Shown: positions 5,141 to 9,433 of the stretch, piece after piece
How the letters are laid out: the number at the start of each line of letters is the position of its first letter
Position numbering within the stretch: position 1 is the stretch's first letter
Assembly: GCA_013139625.1 (NCBI GenBank)
Contig: WTAK01000461.1
Coordinates: 1-9,433, forward strand
From: Candidatus Delongbacteria bacterium
GTDB lineage: Bacteria; UBA4055
DNA length: 9,433 nt
Direction of reading: 5' to 3'
Notes under the pieces: generated by a model
Seen by the model: the letters and a program-made list of their open reading frames with translations, nothing else
What the model was told of the DNA's origin: nothing
Databases searched by the model: none
Program-made: the position numbers and the translations under genes

Positions 5141-8100
5141 TTATTTTACTAGAAGCATCTTCTTAGTCATTTTTGTTTCACCATTAACATTCAACTGATA
5201 ATAGAACACACCACTTGTGTACTTAGATGCGTTGAATTGTACAGTATGATATCCTGAATTCATATTTGTATTTACCAATTCAGAAATTGTTTCACCTTTA
5301 GCATTATAAATCTTCATTGATACATAAGCCGCTTCAGGGAGTGCATAATTAATCTCTGTTACCGGATTGAATGGATTAGGATAGTTTTGTGATAATGTGA
5401 TTTCTGTTGGTAATAATTCATTAACACTTATTGGTGTTTTAACAACTATTGGATCACCACTATCTTTGATTAGATCAGAGTAACCGTTAAACACATTGTC
5501 CGTGTTATCGATCAATTTTTTAGCATAACCTTTAAGGACTGTACCAGTATGCTTGTTGCTATTGTCAGTAACTTCTATATTAATTTCTTCACCTTCTGAC
5601 CAATTATGCTCAAAATTTCCAAAATTTAAGAATACTGTAGAATATTTCTCACCAAGATTCTCAAAACCACATCCAAAAGTCTTTTCTGTGAGAATATCAT
5701 CTTCTCTGCCCGTTATCCAAGCTTTGAATTCTACATAATCATCTTTCGGTTGAATAAATTCTGTTTTTGAGTCTGCATCACTAAAATCATAATCCACTTC
5801 TTCTGCATTTACAACATGAAAATACAATGCCTTAGGAGTAGTAATTTGAATTCTTTCTTCTAAAGGTTGAATTATATTTTTCGAACTTGATCCAGGCCAA
5901 CTACCATTAGTTGTAGTATTGATGTAAAGAGGAGTCCCTATATCAATTGAGAATGGATTAGTCCATCCAAAATATCCATATGAACTACCTGCCCAGCCTT
6001 GATTAACGGAATCCCATTCCCATAATGCATTACAATAACCTATATCTTCACCTAATTCAACAGAAGTAGTAAGATCATACCTTCTCATTGGGTGTGCAAT
6101 AAAATTTACACCTGTAATAAGATTGTACGATGGAATTTCAGTATAGACACCATCGGTAATAAAATCAAAATCATCTTGTAGATCGTGAATTCTTAATGCT
6201 TGTCCATGATACACATCAAATGTAGGTGACCAAGTGCTAGTTGAAGGTTCATACGTTGATGTTACCCATGCTTTATTAACATTATCATATTTTGTTATAC
6301 AACGAAAATCTGAACCATTAGGATCTATGTCATCACTATATGAATAATCCTCATCAAATAACAAGGCAATATTATGAAAATCATCATCAGAGCCCCCCGA
6401 ATAATTTATACAAGTCGTTTTACTAAATCCAACATAATCACCTTCATTTGGATTTACATCACATATTCCTTGAGCAGTATAAGTTTGTGTTGGAACTATC
6501 TCTCCAATTACTTTATAAAAATATACACTGTCAACGAATGAAGTCTGAGGGTCTGTAAAAGACATAATTGATGAAGTACCGATTTCATAAAAATTTACCT
6601 CAGGATTAGTTGATCTGTAAATATGATAACCTGTTGCATCAATATAAGCATCCCATGAAAGATCTATAGTTCCTGAAGAAGTAGATATTGCTAAGTCATC
6701 CACCTCATTTATTATTGCAATACCTCCTTCTTCAATAACAATCGCCGCACCGGAATTTATATATATATTACTACCATTTTCTACAGTTAGTGTTCCACCA
6801 TCTTCAACAATAATTTTAGAGTTCTCAAGTAATTCCAAATACGCTCCATCACTAACTGTGAAAACCTGTCCATCCTCAACAGTAATATTTATTGTCACAC
6901 TTGAGGATTCCCCGCTAAGGAGTGTTGTGTGAGAATTTGAAGGCAAAGTTAAGCTTTCTGAAATATCTAAATCCTGAGAAATACCCATTATACCTTTAAT
7001 GCTATTCGCATAATCTTCATCATAGACTGAACTATTGCTATCATAACTTAAGTCTGAATTGTTGAAAATCAATGTTGGATATCTTAATGATGTATGATAA
7101 CCGATTTCTTCTGTATCTGAATAGTCGGGTTCAACTATAGCTATCTCTGTTGGATATCCTGCATTAAACACATAATGATCAAACGTCCACAATTTTGACT
7201 CTTCAATTGTTATTATATTATCAGTTAGACTTTTATAATCATCGTTGAGTGGATCAAGTGTAACATTACTCCCTTCAAATCCGTCATTTGGCGCATAAAA
7301 ACCATCAGTATATATGGTATTATCACTACTATTATAATAGTAATAGGCGGAGTATCCAGATAAGTCATCATAATAGTATTCTGCTCCATCATTTATTCTC
7401 TCTCCCATTGATGTACTCATCATATGCCATAACACTTCTGAATGATTTCCCTTTGAAAAAGGAAGAGTTGTGTATTGTTTAGTATAATTACTTCCACTCT
7501 CAATAAATTTATAACCGTATGAGTAGGCAAATGTTGCTTGTTCAAACCAGCGAGATCCTGACACAAAATATACATTACTTTGTTCTTCTGTCAACTCTGA
7601 CAAATAGCCACCACTGAAACAACTTCCCATCCAAAAAACTTTTTTATTTGCAGGAATTGGGTTAAACAAATCCGCAAAATCTTTATCAGATAGCAAATCA
7701 AAATAACCTTGTGGATGAACTTTACCCCCACTATAACTTTCAGGGTATTCATCGTCTTCTGGTCTAATTATTAATTGTGCAGGATAATTTTTTTCACCAT
7801 AATAATCACTTGGTATCTCATCAACGCTATATCCTGTTATTAGAATATCTAATTCATTATCGTTATCAATATCAGCAATTGCTAAAGAAGAGAAAGCTGT
7901 CCCATCTAATCCAACATCTACCGAAGTAAAAGTATCGTCTGTATCATTAAAGAAAATGCTTGAGTATAGCAAATCCTCATTATACTTTCTATAACCGTTT
8001 AATAAGATGTCAAGATAACCATCATTATCGAAATCTGCCCATGATACATGAGGAAAAGAACCATAAAATGTGTCATATGTACTATCAAACGATGTATTTT

Positions 8101-9433
8101 TATTATATTCATCACTAGTACTATCATATTCATATAATTCTGTTAGTTCATTATGTATATGATCTCCATTTTGCCCGTTAATAGTAAATTGATATCCTGA
8201 TAAAATCAGATCAAGATCACCATCATTATCATAGTCTCCCCAAGCAACTGAACCATGTGAAATATTTGGCAAACTATATTGTACCTCAGTGAATGTGTCA
8301 CTTCCTTCATTTTTGTAAATTTCTGTAGCTTGAGTTGTACCATCATTACCAGTAATGATTATATCAAGATCATTATCATTGTCATAATCCCCCCATAATA
8401 CCGAACTATGAGACACTCCTGTCAAATTCCCACTAATGTCAGTGAATGAATTATCTCCATTATTCTTATAGACTTTAGAAATTTTAGCCAGAGCATCAGT
8501 CTTACCTGTTAGTAAAATATCTAAATCGCCATCATCATTATAATCACCAAGATCTATTGAACCGTCAGAAACGCCGGTTATACCTGTATTTACTAATTCA
8601 GTAAAAGTACCGTCTCCGTCATTCAAATATATATTTGTTATTCTTTCATTACCTGTGTAACCAGAAATTAATATATCGAGATCACCGTCATCATTAAAAT
8701 CTCCCCAAGCTGTTGAACTATACATTACACCAGGTAATTCAATTTCAGAATCAACAAATACTCCCACATTATTTTTAAATACCTTTGAGATTATTTGATC
8801 CCCATCATAACCAGTAATTAAGATATCAAGATCAGAATCACCATCATAATCTCCTAATGCACTAGAACCATACATAACCCCAGGCAAACCTGCTTCTATA
8901 TCTGAAAACGTGGATGAACTAATATCATTATTATAAATTTTCGAAACAACATTCCCGCCTTCAGTTACTTCATTTCCATATCCACCTGCAATTTGAAAAC
9001 ATCCTGTTGAATCAGCTTTTGTACTCCATGCTCCGTGTCCGTTGAATTGAACAAATAGGAAGTCATCATCTTGCATTGATGATGTCAATATTGATGCAAC
9101 GTTTCTAATATTAGTTTTTGTAGCTGAGAAATCAGTTATGTCATCAACATCAACATCCTCTAAAAACTGCGATTGTATTTCTGGATCATAACGTGTGTCT
9201 GTAGTAGGAAAATCGTTACCATCATCCCCGTAAAGAACATATATATTATCATCCTCAAATCCCTGTTTGATTAACATCTCCCATGCTATATACGTATCAT
9301 TCCAAAAAGCAGCTGTTCCACCAAATCCTCCACTTGCCAAATCTCCGGCAATTATCACTGCATACTTTTCCGCTGCAGTTGTTGTTACAAACAACGCTGA
9401 AATTAAAAACAGCATTAATGTGATTTTTTTCAT
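5141..9433 (-). CDS. Secreted clan CD cysteine peptidase-like protein with inserted FG-GAP propeller and T9SS sorting domain
   Basis: This is a 1430-residue protein. The ATG is the last codon of the window (9433-9431), so its ribosome-binding site is not visible. A signal peptide (MKK, hydrophobic core, likely cleavage after residue 21) is followed by a legumain/caspase/gingipain-like peptidase domain. Its first half, about 23-162, includes KYAVIIAGDL, FWNDTYIAWEML, DNIYVLYGDDG and FNGHG with presumed catalytic His133. Its second half, from about 537, includes KKVFWMGSCFSGG with presumed nucleophile Cys605. Seven FG-GAP/VCBS-type blades (about 163-536) lie between them. Further along are a Tyr-rich stretch (687-700), an 8-residue-periodic segment (855-911), a fibronectin III-like domain (about 911-980), two related modules (about 1020-1083 and 1109-1173), an unnamed beta domain (about 1185-1335) and a T9SS type A sorting domain (about 1342-1430). 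It is probably exported by T9SS and released or anchored at the cell surface. Peptidase activity, substrate and calcium binding are inferred. The gene converges with valS. An inactive, adhesin-like role is possible. Confidence 0.9.
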   Translation of the reverse strand: MKKITLMLFLISALFVTTTAAEKYAVIIAGDLASGGFGGTAAFWNDTYIAWEMLIKQGFEDDNIYVLYGDDGNDFPTTDTRYDPEIQSQFLEDVDVDDITDFSATKTNIRNVASILTSSMQDDDFLFVQFNGHGAWSTKADSTGCFQIAGGYGNEVTEGGNVVSKIYNNDISSSTFSDIEAGLPGVMYGSSALGDYDGDSDLDILITGYDGDQIISKVFKNNVGVFVDSEIELPGVMYSSTAWGDFNDDGDLDILISGYTGNERITNIYLNDGDGTFTELVNTGITGVSDGSIDLGDYNDDGDLDILLTGKTDALAKISKVYKNNGDNSFTDISGNLTGVSHSSVLWGDYDNDNDLDIIITGNDGTTQATEIYKNEGSDTFTEVQYSLPNISHGSVAWGDYDNDGDLDLILSGYQFTINGQNGDHIHNELTELYEYDSTSDEYNKNTSFDSTYDTFYGSFPHVSWADFDNDGYLDILLNGYRKYNEDLLYSSIFFNDTDDTFTSVDVGLDGTAFSSLAIADIDNDNELDILITGYSVDEIPSDYYGEKNYPAQLIIRPEDDEYPESYSGGKVHPQGYFDLLSDKDFADLFNPIPANKKVFWMGSCFSGGYLSELTEEQSNVYFVSGSRWFEQATFAYSYGYKFIESGSNYTKQYTTLPFSKGNHSEVLWHMMSTSMGERINDGAEYYYDDLSGYSAYYYYNSSDNTIYTDGFYAPNDGFEGSNVTLDPLNDDYKSLTDNIITIEESKLWTFDHYVFNAGYPTEIAIVEPDYSDTEEIGYHTSLRYPTLIFNNSDLSYDSNSSVYDEDYANSIKGIMGISQDLDISESLTLPSNSHTTLLSGESSSVTINITVEDGQVFTVSDGAYLELLENSKIIVEDGGTLTVENGSNIYINSGAAIVIEEGGIAIINEVDDLAISTSSGTIDLSWDAYIDATGYHIYRSTNPEVNFYEIGTSSIMSFTDPQTSFVDSVYFYKVIGEIVPTQTYTAQGICDVNPNEGDYVGFSKTTCINYSGGSDDDFHNIALLFDEDYSYSDDIDPNGSDFRCITKYDNVNKAWVTSTYEPSTSTWSPTFDVYHGQALRIHDLQDDFDFITDGVYTEIPSYNLITGVNFIAHPMRRYDLTTSVELGEDIGYCNALWEWDSVNQGWAGSSYGYFGWTNPFSIDIGTPLYINTTTNGSWPGSSSKNIIQPLEERIQITTPKALYFHVVNAEEVDYDFSDADSKTEFIQPKDDYVEFKAWITGREDDILTEKTFGCGFENLGEKYSTVFLNFGNFEHNWSEGEEINIEVTDNSNKHTGTVLKGYAKKLIDNTDNVFNGYSDLIKDSGDPIVVKTPISVNELLPTEITLSQNYPNPFNPVTEINYALPEAAYVSMKIYNAKGETISELVNTNMNSGYHTVQFNASKYTSGVFYYQLNVNGETKMTKKMLLVK
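5144..5410 (-). other. T9SS type A C-terminal sorting domain
   Basis: Residues 1342-1430 match the type A sorting domain. LSQNYPNPFNPVTEINYALP (1347-1366) comes first, then a VSMKIYNAKGE strand, the SGYHTVQFNAS turn (1393-1403) and SGVFYYQLNVNGE. The protein ends with KMTKKMLLVK. In T9SS bacteria this domain directs cargo through the outer membrane and is normally cleaved off, often with attachment to lipopolysaccharide. The PorV-like gene elsewhere in the window supports such a system in this organism. Confidence 0.93.
5915..6382 (-). repeat. Diverged tandem duplication of a Trp/Cys-containing module
   Basis: Residues 1021-1083 and 1110-1173 align as two copies. Both begin with Asn, have Tyr 9 residues later and Cys exactly 24 residues later (Asn1021, Tyr1030, Cys1045; Asn1110, Tyr1119, Cys1134). 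Both continue with a (Y/W)D(N/S)VN(K/Q)xW stretch (Trp1056; Trp1147), a Ser/Tyr-rich turn, a Trp near an Asn/Ser-Pro, and a final strand of the form G-x-x-L-x-I. No named family comes to mind, though similar modules occur in Cloacimonadota-like secreted proteins as I recall. Confidence 0.6.
6494..6703 (-). other. Fibronectin type III-like domain within the secreted protein
   Basis: Residues about 911-980 have the fibronectin III pattern: a DLAISTSSGTIDLSWDA opening with the conserved Trp927, ATGYHIYRS in the middle (Tyr936, Tyr939), and a late strand SVYFYKVIGE with the conserved Tyr. Such domains are common spacers in secreted bacterial enzymes, placed between the catalytic part and the sorting domain. 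Confidence 0.75.
6701..6871 (-). repeat. 8-residue periodic segment, beta-solenoid-like
   Basis: Residues 855-911 read as successive units GQVFTVSD, GAYLELLEN, SKIIVEDG, GTLTVENG, SNIYINSG, AAIVIEEG and GIAIINEV. Each has alternating hydrophobics followed by an acidic or Asn residue and usually Gly. The period is 8 except for one 9-residue unit. This fits a small beta-roll or solenoid that links the peptidase part to the fibronectin III-like domain. Confidence 0.65.
7826..8947 (-). repeat. Seven tandem FG-GAP/VCBS-type repeats (predicted seven-bladed propeller)
   Basis: Residues about 163-536 of the secreted protein contain seven copies of a unit of about 50 residues. The unit begins with a (K/E/N)(I/V)(Y/F)xN strand, continues through F(T/S)-x(n)-GVxxSS, and ends with (W/L)GDYDxDGDLDILITG. 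The acidic calcium-type loops start at Asp195, 245, 297, 349, 400, 467 and 521. Spacings are 50, 52, 52, 51, 67 and 54 residues, so only the fifth unit carries an extra insertion. The array starts with the outer strands of a unit and ends with its DILITG strand, the circular permutation expected when a propeller ring closes. Such loops usually bind calcium in integrin-alpha-like repeats. Propellers of this kind commonly mediate binding. Confidence 0.9.

Noticed and set aside
7360..7400. Simple-sequence tract (phase-variable region) in the Tyr-rich segment
   Set aside because: The Tyr run is encoded by mixed TAT/TAC codons interrupted by other residues. No homopolymer or perfect short tandem repeat long enough for slippage is present, and the frame is intact.
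5553..7482. Short plus-strand open frames opposite the secreted-protein gene (5553-5738, 7288-7482)
   Set aside because: They are antisense to recognisable domains. The second owes its His/Tyr/Ser richness to the complement of the Tyr/Asp-rich stretch.
7826..8947. Direct DNA repeats suggestive of a CRISPR array or recombinational cassette
   Set aside because: The periodicity of about 150 bases is explained at the protein level by FG-GAP blades. The nucleotide copies have diverged and there are no constant repeats separated by unique spacers.

Overview
The window is an AT-rich stretch of bacterial chromosome that suggests a member of the Fibrobacteres-Chlorobi-Bacteroidetes (FCB) superphylum, or a neighbouring candidate phylum such as Cloacimonadota or Delongbacteria. 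Four observations point this way: a type IX secretion system (T9SS) C-terminal sorting domain with the NYPNPFNP motif, a PorV/PorQ-like outer-membrane protein, a valyl-tRNA synthetase of the type common in that group, and secreted-protein modules that I remember from Cloacimonadota-like genomes. The phylum assignment is inference from memory. No mobile element, CRISPR array, tRNA or rRNA gene was seen.

Layout. Positions 1-660 (minus) hold the N-terminal 220 residues of an ABC transporter ATPase whose C-terminus lies beyond the left edge. A divergent intergenic region of about 200 bp follows. A PorV/PorQ-like outer-membrane protein (about 862-1806, plus) and single-stranded DNA-binding protein ssb (1822-2277, plus) are 15 bp apart, probably co-transcribed, and end at a strong intrinsic terminator (2303-2329). 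valS (2408-5044, plus) has its own sigma70-like promoter and a strong Shine-Dalgarno sequence. Three consecutive hairpins (5041-5139) separate valS from a convergent gene. The central one looks like a bidirectional terminator and the last resembles a dispersed palindromic repeat.

The right 45 percent (5141-9433, minus) is one 1430-residue secreted multidomain protein. It has a signal peptide and a clan CD (legumain/caspase/gingipain-like) cysteine peptidase domain, and a complete seven-bladed FG-GAP/VCBS-type propeller is inserted between the presumed catalytic His133 and Cys605. After these come a short 8-residue-periodic beta-solenoid-like stretch, a fibronectin type III-like domain, a duplicated Trp/Cys-containing module, an unnamed beta domain and a T9SS sorting domain. 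The split peptidase is the most unusual thing in the window.

The genes form two functional themes. One is housekeeping (ssb, valS). The other is the cell envelope and secretion: an ABC exporter ATPase, a PorV/PorQ-like barrel, and a large T9SS cargo that the barrel's family is known to help handle. The physical link between the two themes seems incidental rather than one pathway.
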